A stretch of 64,000 bases of DNA from Oscillospiraceae bacterium. Lineage in GTDB: Bacteria; Bacillota; Clostridia; Oscillospirales; Acutalibacteraceae. Below the pieces are notes generated by a model. The model was given only the letters and a program-made list of their open reading frames with translations, had not been told where the DNA came from and searched no databases. Made by a program: the position numbers and the translations under genes. The stretch covers positions 20,295-84,294 of the forward strand of contig JAKVJJ010000004.1 in assembly GCA_022487055.1 (NCBI GenBank), given 5' to 3'. Position 1 is the first letter of the stretch. Each line of letters opens with the position of its first letter. Positions 20,908 through 30,770 of the stretch are shown here, one piece after another.

Positions 20908-20990
20908 CAGATTCCCCCAGTAGGCACCATCCCCTTGCAGGGACAGCACCCTAGTAAATATTTTAGGTCCGGAACTCACGACGGACCGCC
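20908..20990 (-). ncRNA. Candidate preQ1-class riboswitch leader of queT (class III suspected)
   Basis: Leader GGCGGTCCGTCGTGAGTTCCGGACCTAAAATATTTACTAGGGTGCTGTCCCTGCAAGGGGATGGTGCCTACTGGGGG: GGTCCG/CGGACC stem, A/U-rich joiner, second extended stem just before the start. No covariance check possible. Confidence 0.4.
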
Positions 20991-21051
20991 TGCCGAAAAA
21001 CAGCAGCGGAATCTATTTTACACATATCCGAGTAAAAATGCAAATCTGCAG

Positions 21052-22470
21052 TCAGGAATCTCTCTTCTCCAGTGGAGGCGGCATTGCCTTTTTCATTAAA
21101 ATACGCTCAATGCGGTGTTCCTGAATCCGCAGCGCCGTCAGGGTAAGCTGCCCGCACGTCACAGTCGGGTGCTCGCCTTCCTGCGGGATTCTGCCAAGGC
21201 GGGCCACCATCAATCCGGCAAGCGTGTCGTAATCCCCCTTCGGCAGGATAACTCCGGTCAAATCCTCCACTTCATCTATATAGAGTGAGCCGTCCACAGA
21301 CCAGCGGTTCGGCCCGTCCTCCACCACTTCTTCTTCCTCATGATCATATTCGTCCTGAATATTACCGACAATCGACTCCAGTAAATCCTCCAACGTGACG
21401 AGTCCTTCTGTGCCGCCGTATTCATCCACCACCACAGCAATTTGCCGGTGTTGTTCGGTCATCTCCTGAAACAGCTTGCTGCAGGACTGTGTTTCCGGCA
21501 CAAAGGCGGCCGGGCGCATCAAATCCGTCAGTTTGACGTCTGCCGAGGGCTGGCCGATAAATTTGAGTAAATCTTTTACATATATAAAGCCGAGGATATT
21601 GTCCAAGTCCTCATGGCAGACCGGAATGCGGGAAAATCCTTGCTCCATGGAAAGTTTCACCACAGCCTGCAGGGTATCTGTATCCTCCACGGCGGCAATT
21701 TCCGTGCGGTGCGTCATCATCTCAGAAACCGGGTTGTCATCAAAGTCAAGGACATTGGAAATCATGTCCTTTTCATTTTCTTCAATAACCCCTTTTTCTT
21801 CACCCTCATTCACCATGAGCCGGATTTCTTCCTCCGTCACAGTTTCGGCGTCATCCTGCTCCGGATGAATACCAAACAGGCGCAGTACCAGCGTTGTGCT
21901 GGCTGTCAGCAGCTTTATCAGCGGCGCAAAGAAAGTGGAAAGTCCGTTCAGAAAACCGGCAAACCGGAAGGCGATGCTTTCCGCACGGCGAATGGCCAGC
22001 TGCTTCGGGACTAGCTCGCCGAGCACCAGAGAAAAATAAGAAATGATGATGGTAATGATAACGGAAGCGATTCCCTGCAGCGCGTGTGTTGACAACCCTG
22101 TGCCACGCATGGCATGGGCAAGCATTGCTGCAAAGCTCTGGGACGCGGCCGCACTGGAGAGGAAACCGGAAAGTGTCACACCGACCTGAATCATGGCAAG
22201 GAACCGGTTGGAATCCCCCGTCAGTCGGAGGATTGTCTGTGCCTTTCGGTTGCCATCCTCCGCCATCTTTTTGACTTTGTTGTCATTCAGTGTAATAACC
22301 GCGATTTCCGCTGCGGAAAAGAAACCGTTCATCAGAATCAGGACAGCCAGCAAAAAAATGCTGACCCATGGAAAACCCACTGTACCGTCAGGGTCTGGAC
22401 CCATAAAAGGAATATCCCCTTTCAATAGAAAAAAGTAAATTTTATAAATAGGCTGCAAAGAATCTATCAA
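21052..22470 (-). CDS. CNNM/CorC-HlyC family membrane protein with CBS pair
   Basis: LLAVLILMNGFFSAAEIAVITLN; SNRFLAMIQVGVTLSGFLSSA; VMVNEGEEKGVIEE-type linker; MMTHRTEIAAVEDT CBS; VVVDEYGGTEGLVTLEDLLESIVGNIQDEYD. Start uncertain. Confidence 0.92.
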   Translation of the reverse strand: MIDSLQPIYKIYFFLLKGDIPFMGPDPDGTVGFPWVSIFLLAVLILMNGFFSAAEIAVITLNDNKVKKMAEDGNRKAQTILRLTGDSNRFLAMIQVGVTLSGFLSSAAASQSFAAMLAHAMRGTGLSTHALQGIASVIITIIISYFSLVLGELVPKQLAIRRAESIAFRFAGFLNGLSTFFAPLIKLLTASTTLVLRLFGIHPEQDDAETVTEEEIRLMVNEGEEKGVIEENEKDMISNVLDFDDNPVSEMMTHRTEIAAVEDTDTLQAVVKLSMEQGFSRIPVCHEDLDNILGFIYVKDLLKFIGQPSADVKLTDLMRPAAFVPETQSCSKLFQEMTEQHRQIAVVVDEYGGTEGLVTLEDLLESIVGNIQDEYDHEEEEVVEDGPNRWSVDGSLYIDEVEDLTGVILPKGDYDTLAGLMVARLGRIPQEGEHPTVTCGQLTLTALRIQEHRIERILMKKAMPPPLEKRDS

Positions 22471-22740
22471 ATCAAAGTAGTAACTATTATTTTACAGCAT
22501 TGGGCATGATGCTGTCAACCATCGTGCGGCAAAGCGAAAAAGCGTGCCGCTGCCTGCGCAGAAGCTGCACTGGGCAGAACCAGCTCTGCTGGAAAAATGT
22601 CGTCAGAATTTTCACACGGTTTGGCTATTTTCGCTTTACACGCAGATGAAATGGTGTTAAAATTTAGAGTGGAATGCGTGCTGCTTGCAGTCCGCACCCC
22701 ATGAGGCAATTCAGGATTCCTAAAAGGAGGAAAATATTCA

Positions 22741-25700
22741 TGGATTCTAGGAAAATGAAGACCATGGATGGCAACACCGCTGCTGCACACGTTTCTTATG
22801 CGTTCACAGATGTGGCTGCCATCTACCCAATCACACCGTCTTCTCCAATGGCTGATGAAACTGACAAATTCGCGGCTGCCAACCGCGAAAACCTCTTTGG
22901 CCAGAAGGTCAAAGTGACAGAGATGCAGTCCGAAGCTGGTGCTGCCGGTGCCGTTCACGGTGCTCTGGCTGCCGGTGCCCTGACCACAACTTACACAGCT
23001 TCTCAGGGCCTGCTGCTGATGATTCCAAATATGTACAAGATTGCCGGCGAGCTGCTGCCGGGCGTTATCCACTGCGCCGCACGTTCTCTTGCAACTCACG
23101 CACTGTGCATCTTCGGTGACCATTCCGATGTTTATGCTTGCCGCCAGACCGGCTTTGCAATGCTGTGCTCCAACAGCCCGCAGGAAGTCATGGACCTTGG
23201 CGCTGTGGCACATCTGGCTGCCATTAAGGGCCGTGTTCCGTTCCTGCACTTCTTCGATGGCTTCCGTACTTCTCATGAAGTTCAGAAGATTCATTACTGG
23301 GATTACAAGGACTTGGACGACATGCTCGACCATGACGCTGTCAATGCGTTCCGCCGCCGTGCACTGAACCCTGAGCATCCTGTAACCCGCGGCACTGCCC
23401 AGAACGATGATATTTTCTTCCAGGCAAGTGAAGCTTCCAATAAATACTATGACGATCTGCCGGAAATCGTTGTTGACTACATGAATCAGGTCAACGCGAA
23501 AATCGGCACAGATTACAAGCCTTTCAACTACTACGGCGCACCGGATGCAGAAGAAGTCATCATTGCGATGGGTTCTGTCTGTGAAGCTGCTGAAGAAGTT
23601 GTTGACTATCTCTGCGCTGCAGGCGAAAAAGTTGGTCTTGTCAAAGTCCATCTGTATCGTCCGTTTGTCGCAAAGTATCTGCTTGACGTACTGCCCAGCA
23701 CGGTCAAGAAGATTTCCGTCCTCGACCGTACCCGTGAGCCCGGCTCCATCGGCGAACCGCTGTATCTGGATATTCTGGCCGCTCTGGCTGGTTCCCAGTT
23801 CCAGGGTGCTGAAGTGCTGACCGGCCGTTATGGCCTCGGTTCCAAGGACACCACCCCGGGCGACATCGTTGCCGTTTATCGTAACATGGAGTCTGCTTCC
23901 CCGAAGAAGCGCTTCACAATCGGCATCAACGATGATGTTACTCATCTGTCCCTCGAAGTCAAGGAAAATCCTGACACAACCCCGAAGGGCACTCATTCCT
24001 GCAAATTCTGGGGCCTTGGCGCTGATGGTACCGTCGGTGCTAACAAGAACTCCATCAAGATTATCGGTGACCACACAGATATGTACGCTCAGGGCTACTT
24101 CGCTTATGACTCCAAAAAGTCCGGCGGCCTGACCGTTTCCCATCTGCGTTTTGGCGACAAGCCGATTAAATCCACTTATTACATCAGCAAGGCTGATTTT
24201 GTTGCCTGCCACAAGGCTTCCTATGTCTATGATTACGACATGGCACAGGACCTGAAAGACGGCGGCAGCTTCCTGCTCAACTGTGAGTGGAGCGATGAAG
24301 AACTCGACAAGAATCTTCCGGGCAGGATGAAGAAGTACATTGCCGACCACAACATCAACTTCTACACCATCGACGGTGTGAAACTCGGCAAGGAAATCGG
24401 TCTGGGCAAGCGTATCAACACGATTCTCCAGTCTGCATTCTTCTCCATTGCCAGCATCATCCCTGCTGAGCAGGCCATCCAGTACATGAAGGATGCTGCT
24501 ACAAAGTCCTACAGCAAAAAGGGCCAGAAGATTGTCGACATGAACCATCAGGCAATCGAGCGCGGCGCCAAAGAGTATCACAAGGTGAACGTGCCTGCAA
24601 GCTGGAAGAATGCTGCTGATGATTCCAAGGCTGCAAAGGTTTCCTGTGAATACAAGGATGCCGAGAAGTACGCAAACGAAGTCCTGATTCCGTCCAACAA
24701 ATACAAGGGCAACGAACTGCCTGTTTCCACATTTGTTGACATGGCTGACGGCACCGTTGCAGCCGGCACTGCTGCCTTTGAGAAGCGCGGCATTGCTATC
24801 GATGTTCCGGAATGGAACCCCGACAACTGCATTCAGTGTAACTTCTGCTCCTATGTCTGCCCGCACGCTGCTATCCGTCCGGTCGCGCTGACCGCTGAGG
24901 AAGCCGCAAAGATGCCGGCAAGCCAGAAGACCAAAGATATGACCGGTATGCCTGGCCTGAAGTTTGCAGTCACTGTTTCCACCTATGACTGCCAGGGCTG
25001 CGGCAGCTGTGTCAATGTCTGCCCGGGCATGAAGGGCAACAAGGCTCTGACTTTGAAGCCAATGAACACCGAACTTCCTGCACAGGAAGGCTTCAACGCT
25101 GGTCTTAAGATTGACGCAAAGCCGGAAGTCCTCGCAAAGTTCAAGGAAACCACTGTTAAGGGCAGCCAGTTCAAGCAGCCTCTGCTTGAGTACTCCGGCG
25201 CCTGCGCAGGCTGCGGCGAAACTCCGTATGCAAAGCTGGCAACTCAGCTCTTTGGCGACCGTATGTATATTGCAAACGCTACCGGTTGCTCCTCCATCTG
25301 GGGCGCATCCGCACCGTCTACTCCTTATACCCGCAACAAGCGTGGCTTTGGCCCGGCATGGGATAACTCCCTGTTTGAGGACAACGCTGAGTTCGGCCTC
25401 GGCATGACTCTGGCACAGAACTCCATCCGCGGTCGTCTGCAGAGCTATATTGAGCAGATTATGGCCAACGACAAGACTCCTGCTGGTCTGAAGGATGCCT
25501 GCAAGAAGTATCTGGACACCAAGGACAGCAGCACCGACAACCGTGCAGCAACGGATACTCTGATTCCAGAACTGCAGAAAGCTGCCGACGCTGGCTGCGA
25601 TCTGTCCAAGAAGGCACTGGAAGACAAGGATTACCTTGCTAAGAAGTCCATGTGGATATTCGGCGGCGACGGCTGGTGCTATGACATTGGCTTCGGCGGC

Positions 25701-26291
25701 GTTGACCATGTGCTTGCTACCGGCGAAGATGTCAATATCCTCGTCTTTGATACTGAAGTTTACTCCAACACCGGCGGACAGGCTTCCAAGTCCACCCCAG
25801 CTGGCGCAGTGGCTCAGTTCGCTGCAACCGGCAAGGCCACTAAGAAGAAAGACCTGCCTGGTATCGCAATGACTTATGGTTATGTCTATGTTGCTCATGT
25901 TGCCATGGGCGCTGACATGAACCAGTGCATCAAGGCCTTCCATGAGGCTGAGAGCTATCACGGCCCGTCCATTATCATTGCTTACGCTCCTTGTATCAAC
26001 CATGGTATTAAGGGCGGCATGAGCATTGTTCAGACCGAGGAGAAGAAGGCTGTTCAGGCTGGTTACTGGAAGCTGTTCCGCTTTGACCCGCGTCTGGCTC
26101 AGGACGGCAAGAATCCGTTCCAGCTCGACAGCAAGGCTCCGACTGCTAACTATCGCGACTTCATCATGGGTGAAGTTCGTTACAACAGCCTGACCCGTGC
26201 ATTCCCGGAGCGTGCAGAGAAGCTCTTTGCACAGTCTGAGGAAGATGCCAAGGTAGATTATGAGCATCTTGAGAAGTTGTCCAAATTATAA
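22741..26291 (+). CDS. nifJ: Pyruvate:ferredoxin (flavodoxin) oxidoreductase
   Basis: MKTMDGNTAAAHVSYAFTDVAAIYPITPSSPMAD; two 4Fe-4S motifs (CIQCNFCSYVCPHAAIRP, CQGCGSCVNVCPG); ACAGCGETPYAKLATQLFGDRMYIANATGCSSIWG. Confidence 0.97.
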
Positions 26292-26313
26292 GTTTTCCAG
26301 AATCCAATAAATG

Positions 26314-26349
26314 AAAAGGCCCCGCACATTCTGTGTGCAGGGCCTTTTT
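26314..26349 (+). terminator. Intrinsic terminator after nifJ
   Basis: AAAAGGCCCCGCACATTCTGTGTGCAGGGCCTTTTT. Confidence 0.8.
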
Positions 26350-26610
26350 GCATGCCATTTTTAAAAAATTATGCAAATGCTTTTCTCACAGAACAAATTC
26401 AACCTGTGCCCAAAAACTACCAAGACACGTCTGTCTGTTCAAATAAATATCTGACCACCATTTTTCATATATATAATCCACTGGCATAAACACAGGCGAA
26501 GATTTATCATCGAATTTTGTCTTTTCCGTCACGCAGTATTCACATATGGTGGGCATAATAAGAAGCACAGACAGGGAGAAATCCAAGTTCACAACCTTTT
26601 AACGGAAGGA

Positions 26611-28323
26611 ATGAGCATTATGTATAATCCAAATGAACCAAACACAAACAACGGTGAAAATACAAATGAAGTTAATGACAGTGTGAATAACACGGAAAAT
26701 ACTGCCAAATCTAATACTGAGCATAAAGCCGTCTGGAGCGGTGAAACTTATCACTCCGGCCACATTCACTCCGACAGCTACACCCCAGATGGTTTTGGCT
26801 CTTCCTCCACAAACTGGCAGGACTCAGGCAGCGGGTATTCTTCCCCTTACGGAAACAGTTCCACACCCCAGCAGCCGCCTTATTCCGGCAACCAACCTCC
26901 GCAAGATCCTGTGTGGCACCAGAGCACATGGCAGCCGCCGCAGTATCAGGATCCAGGCCAGAAACAGCCGCGCAAACCCAAAAAGAGGCGTGACAAAAAA
27001 GGGACACCGACTTGGGTGCGGATGCTGGCGGGCATCGTCGGATGTTTTGTAATTTCCGGCTGTTCCATCGGTGCTTTTGTGGCGCTGGTCAACAATGGTG
27101 TTATCCATTTTGGCAGCAACAGTGCCGGCAATGCTGCATTTGCCATCACAAAGTTAATCGATAGTTCCTCCTCGCAGAACACATCATCCTCAACTTCCGG
27201 TAAACTGCTGACAAAACAGCAGGTGTCAGAAAAAGTGATCCCCAGTGTTGTTCTGGTACAGAATTATCAGAATGTATCCAACAGCTTCAATTTCTCCGGC
27301 ACCAGCACCAATAACAACAATAAAAGCGGCAATGATGGTGATAACAGTCTTTTCGGCGGTCTTTTTGGTGGCGGCGACGAAGATGACGGCAGCACACAGG
27401 GACAGCAGGGTAACGGCAGCAACAAAAGCGGAAATGGATCCGGCAGTTCCGAATCGGAAAGCGGCATTTCTCCTGCCGGTGAGGGGTCCGGCGTCATTAC
27501 TAGCAGCGACGGTTACATTATGACAAATGCCCATGTAGTTAACAAAGCTTCTGCACTGAAAGTGGTGCTGAGCAACGGTAAAAGTTATGTAGCAAAGCTG
27601 ATTGGCAGCGACACCGTCACAGACCTCGCGCTGATTAAAATTAATGCCACTGGCTTGACCGCAGCCGAATTTGGCGACAGCAATAGCCTGAAAATTGGTG
27701 ATGAAGTTGTTGCTATCGGCAATCCGGGCGGCAGCGAGCTGGTTTCCAGTGCAACTTTTGGCAATATTTCCGCTCTGAACCGCACAATTACAGACAGTGA
27801 CACTGGTTACACCCGCGAATGCATCCAAACAGATGCAGCTATCAACCCCGGCAACTCCGGCGGTGCACTGGTGAATATGTATGGGCAGGTTATTGGCATT
27901 AACTCCAGTAAGCTGACACAGGTGGGCGGCACTTCCGCAGAAGGTCTCGGCTTTGCCATTCCGATTTCCACCGCACAGCCGGTCATCTCTAACCTGAAGC
28001 AGTACGGCTATGTGAAAGACCGCGCCGTGCTGGGCATCAGCGGCCGCATGATCGATTCTGTCACGGCCCGCATCTATGGGCTTTCCAATACCGGCTTCGT
28101 GATTCAGAAAATTTCAAATTCCGAATTGACCAAAGCGGGTGTTTCGATTGGTGATATGATTACCAAAATTGACGGCACCGAGGTCACCTCCGGCGGCACA
28201 ATCACCTCCATTGTGACAAAGAAAAAAGCCGGCGATACTGTGAAGCTAATGCTCTACAGTCTTCAGACCGGCAAAACGAAGGAAGCTACCGTCAAGCTGA
28301 TTGCTCAGACCGGTAAATCTTGA
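26611..28323 (+). CDS. htrA: HtrA/DegP-like trypsin-type serine protease with PDZ domain
   Basis: Catalytic TNAHVV, TDLALIKI, NPGNSGGAL; C-terminal PDZ; N-terminal Gln/Pro-rich cytosolic region followed by a TM helix. Confidence 0.92.
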   Translation: MSIMYNPNEPNTNNGENTNEVNDSVNNTENTAKSNTEHKAVWSGETYHSGHIHSDSYTPDGFGSSSTNWQDSGSGYSSPYGNSSTPQQPPYSGNQPPQDPVWHQSTWQPPQYQDPGQKQPRKPKKRRDKKGTPTWVRMLAGIVGCFVISGCSIGAFVALVNNGVIHFGSNSAGNAAFAITKLIDSSSSQNTSSSTSGKLLTKQQVSEKVIPSVVLVQNYQNVSNSFNFSGTSTNNNNKSGNDGDNSLFGGLFGGGDEDDGSTQGQQGNGSNKSGNGSGSSESESGISPAGEGSGVITSSDGYIMTNAHVVNKASALKVVLSNGKSYVAKLIGSDTVTDLALIKINATGLTAAEFGDSNSLKIGDEVVAIGNPGGSELVSSATFGNISALNRTITDSDTGYTRECIQTDAAINPGNSGGALVNMYGQVIGINSSKLTQVGGTSAEGLGFAIPISTAQPVISNLKQYGYVKDRAVLGISGRMIDSVTARIYGLSNTGFVIQKISNSELTKAGVSIGDMITKIDGTEVTSGGTITSIVTKKKAGDTVKLMLYSLQTGKTKEATVKLIAQTGKS

Positions 28324-28376
28324 TATTCCATTTTAAATTGCTTACAAGTATTTTTCATAAATTTCTCCTCTCTCTT

Positions 28377-28416
28377 GGAAGGCAGTCCGGTTTCTCCGGG
28401 CTGCCTTCCTATTTTA
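28377..28416 (+). terminator. Intrinsic terminator after htrA
   Basis: GGAAGGCAGTCCGG TTTCT CCGGGCTGCCTTCC TATTTTAT. Confidence 0.8.
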
Positions 28417-28430
28417 TATCTAGATTTCGT

Positions 28431-29261
28431 TCAGCAGTTGCCGGCATAAACATACTGCAAATACTGACCGGCTGTTTCGCATAGCTGCTTCACTGTGCTG
28501 ACCGGCGTTGGCTGGCCATCCTGCATTCGGTAACGGGGAAAGCAACGGGTGATATGCAAAGGAATTGCTCTGTCAATGGACGCAAGCCACTGCGCCTCAG
28601 CGTCCATTTCCTCCACAGAATCGCTGAAGCCGGGCACTGCCAGCGTTGTCACTTCCACATGGCAGGCGGAAACGGCCAGTTCTATCGTATGCCTAACGGT
28701 TTCTAAACTACCACCCAGTTTCTCATAACCGCTCTCTGTAAAACACTTCAAGTCAATATTCATAGCGTCCACAAACGGCAGCAGTGCACATAGCGGTTCC
28801 TCACAAATCATGCCATTTGTCACCACCACTGTCAGCAGACCGGCTTCTTTCGCAAGTTGTGCACAGCGAAAAACATACTCGTATCCGACCAGCGGTTCAT
28901 TATAGGTGAATGCAAGTCCCAAATTTCCACGCGGCTTTTTCGCGGCTTCCAGTGCCTGCCTGACCAGTTCTTCCGGAGAAACCTCAAGGGTGTCCGCTTC
29001 CATACCTTTCATAGAGATTTCATAATTTTGACAAAAAGGACATTTTAAATTACACCCATAACTGCCGACGGACAGAATCCAGCTTCCCGGGTGAAACCGG
29101 CACAGCGGCTTTTTTTCAATCGGGTCCAGTGCCAGTGCCGTCAGCCTGCCATAATTGGTGCTGATAATTTTTCCGTCCTCATTTTTGCGCGCATGGCAAA
29201 GACCAGCCTGTCCTGGCTCCAATGCACAATGATGCGGGCACAATGCACAGATGGTTTTCAC
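28431..29261 (-). CDS. amrS: AmmeMemoRadiSam system radical SAM enzyme
   Basis: CALCPHHCALEPGQAGLCHARKN...; radical SAM CNLKCPFCQNYEIS; ALDPIEKKPLCRFHPGS. Confidence 0.92.
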   Translation of the reverse strand: MKTICALCPHHCALEPGQAGLCHARKNEDGKIISTNYGRLTALALDPIEKKPLCRFHPGSWILSVGSYGCNLKCPFCQNYEISMKGMEADTLEVSPEELVRQALEAAKKPRGNLGLAFTYNEPLVGYEYVFRCAQLAKEAGLLTVVVTNGMICEEPLCALLPFVDAMNIDLKCFTESGYEKLGGSLETVRHTIELAVSACHVEVTTLAVPGFSDSVEEMDAEAQWLASIDRAIPLHITRCFPRYRMQDGQPTPVSTVKQLCETAGQYLQYVYAGNC

Positions 29262-30643
29262 AGATGTCTCACCACCTGAAAGCGCTGCAAATGCACCGGC
29301 TCTCCCGCCGCAATGCCCGCCTTTTCTCTGGCAATGGTCACCTGCTTCTCCGGTGTGTCCACACCAGCAAGATTCGGCAGCAACAGTCCTCTGCGTCTGC
29401 CGCTTGCCACAATCACACCGTACTTCTTCACATCCAGTTCCTGCATAGAATCGATTGATTCCGGCTGCTGCAACACATCCACGCTGTAAACCAGCCGGTC
29501 CAGTTCTTCCGGCCCGACCGGGTCAAACCGCGGGTCACGGCTGCAGGCGGAAACCGCATTGTACAGAATCTCCTCCGCAATGCTCGGTGTCTCCGGCTCA
29601 ATGGTACCAATACAGCCGCGCAAACGCTCATCTTCCTTGAGAGATACAAACACGCCTGCGCGCGCTCCAGTCATTTCCGGCGGTAGCTTTTCCGGCAGGG
29701 AAGCACGCGCTCCGGTGCGGACATAGGTCTCCACACTCAGCCTTGCCAAACGGACATAGCTGTCCTCCGCCGCTTTCTGCTGTGCCAGTTCCCGCTTCTG
29801 GTCAGCTTCCGCCTGCTCCCCGAAGTTCCGTGTCCTATCTTCTCCGGTTACTTCAAAGGATGCCACACCATAGCCAACTCCAAATGGCCCCTCATAGGAA
29901 AGCACTTCACTGCGCACAGCTTTTCTGTCCAGCGCGCCCGCCATAATCCAATAGGAGCGCAGGCCGCACTCTGCCGCTGCTTCACAAAAATCTGCGTCCA
30001 TCTCCAGCAGGGAAAGGAAATCGCCCCGCCGGAACGCTTCCACTGCCATACGGTCAAATTCCGGTCCCTCCGCCGCAAAGCCGTAAGGCCCGTCCGTCTT
30101 TAACTTATGGGACAAATCACCGCTCGCAATCAGCACAACTTTTCGGTTCAGTTTTTCCGCTGTGCGTGCAATACATTCCCCAAGTCGGTAATGTGCCAAA
30201 GGCGACAAGCCGGAAAGTCCGATACGCACTAATTTGAAATTGTCTGTCTTTTCCTGCAGAAACCGCAGAGGAATCATGGTACCGTGGTCCAATTCCGGAT
30301 TCTGCTCCCCAAAAGTCCCTGCCGGCAGATTTTCCTCACCACAGCATTTCATGAGAGCCTCCACAAAGGCGGTGTCATACACGGCGTGCATCTTTACCTG
30401 CGGTGCTCCAAACTGCCCAAAATCCCCGCCGGCGCGCTCACCGGGAGAAATGTGAAAGTAGTCTGCATACATCACCGTGTGCGGGCTGGTCACTACGACC
30501 GTGTCCGGCTGATAACTTGCCGCACGCTGCATCACCTCACGGTAGGCATCAATCGTTTTTTTTATTTTCTTTTCTTCGCCATGCCCAATTTCCGGAAGAA
30601 TAATCGGCGGATGCGGCACGGCAAAAGCTGCACAAATCGGCAT
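29258..30643 (-). CDS. Fused MEMO-like (AmrB) and AMMECR1 (AmrA) protein of the AmmeMemoRadiSam system
   Basis: N-terminal class III extradiol dioxygenase-like/MEMO (PHPPIILPEIG, VVVTSPHTVMYADYFHI, ASGDLSHKLK); C-terminal AMMECR1 (GVFVSLKEDERLRGCIGTIEP, AVSACSRDPRFDPV). ATGA overlap with amrS. Confidence 0.9.
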   Translation of the reverse strand: MPICAAFAVPHPPIILPEIGHGEEKKIKKTIDAYREVMQRAASYQPDTVVVTSPHTVMYADYFHISPGERAGGDFGQFGAPQVKMHAVYDTAFVEALMKCCGEENLPAGTFGEQNPELDHGTMIPLRFLQEKTDNFKLVRIGLSGLSPLAHYRLGECIARTAEKLNRKVVLIASGDLSHKLKTDGPYGFAAEGPEFDRMAVEAFRRGDFLSLLEMDADFCEAAAECGLRSYWIMAGALDRKAVRSEVLSYEGPFGVGYGVASFEVTGEDRTRNFGEQAEADQKRELAQQKAAEDSYVRLARLSVETYVRTGARASLPEKLPPEMTGARAGVFVSLKEDERLRGCIGTIEPETPSIAEEILYNAVSACSRDPRFDPVGPEELDRLVYSVDVLQQPESIDSMQELDVKKYGVIVASGRRRGLLLPNLAGVDTPEKQVTIAREKAGIAAGEPVHLQRFQVVRHL

Positions 30644-30730
30644 TCTTTTCACCTCATGTCTATCTAACATACTTTCCTGTATTATAACACAGCCGGAAAA
30701 TAGCATACTATGTCTCCAAATTTTCCGTAT

Positions 30731-30764
30731 AAAAAAGCAGGCAGAAAATTCCACCTGCTTTTTT
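30731..30764. terminator. Intrinsic terminator
   Basis: AAAAAAGCAGG ... CCTGCTTTTTT. Confidence 0.75.
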
Positions 30765-30770
30765 ATGTTT

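Noticed and set aside
22515-26267. 1250-aa minus-strand ORF antisense to nifJ
   Set aside because: Exactly antisense to a highly conserved PFOR gene; the translation lacks domain-like features. Long antisense ORFs are expected from the codon usage of a highly expressed gene.
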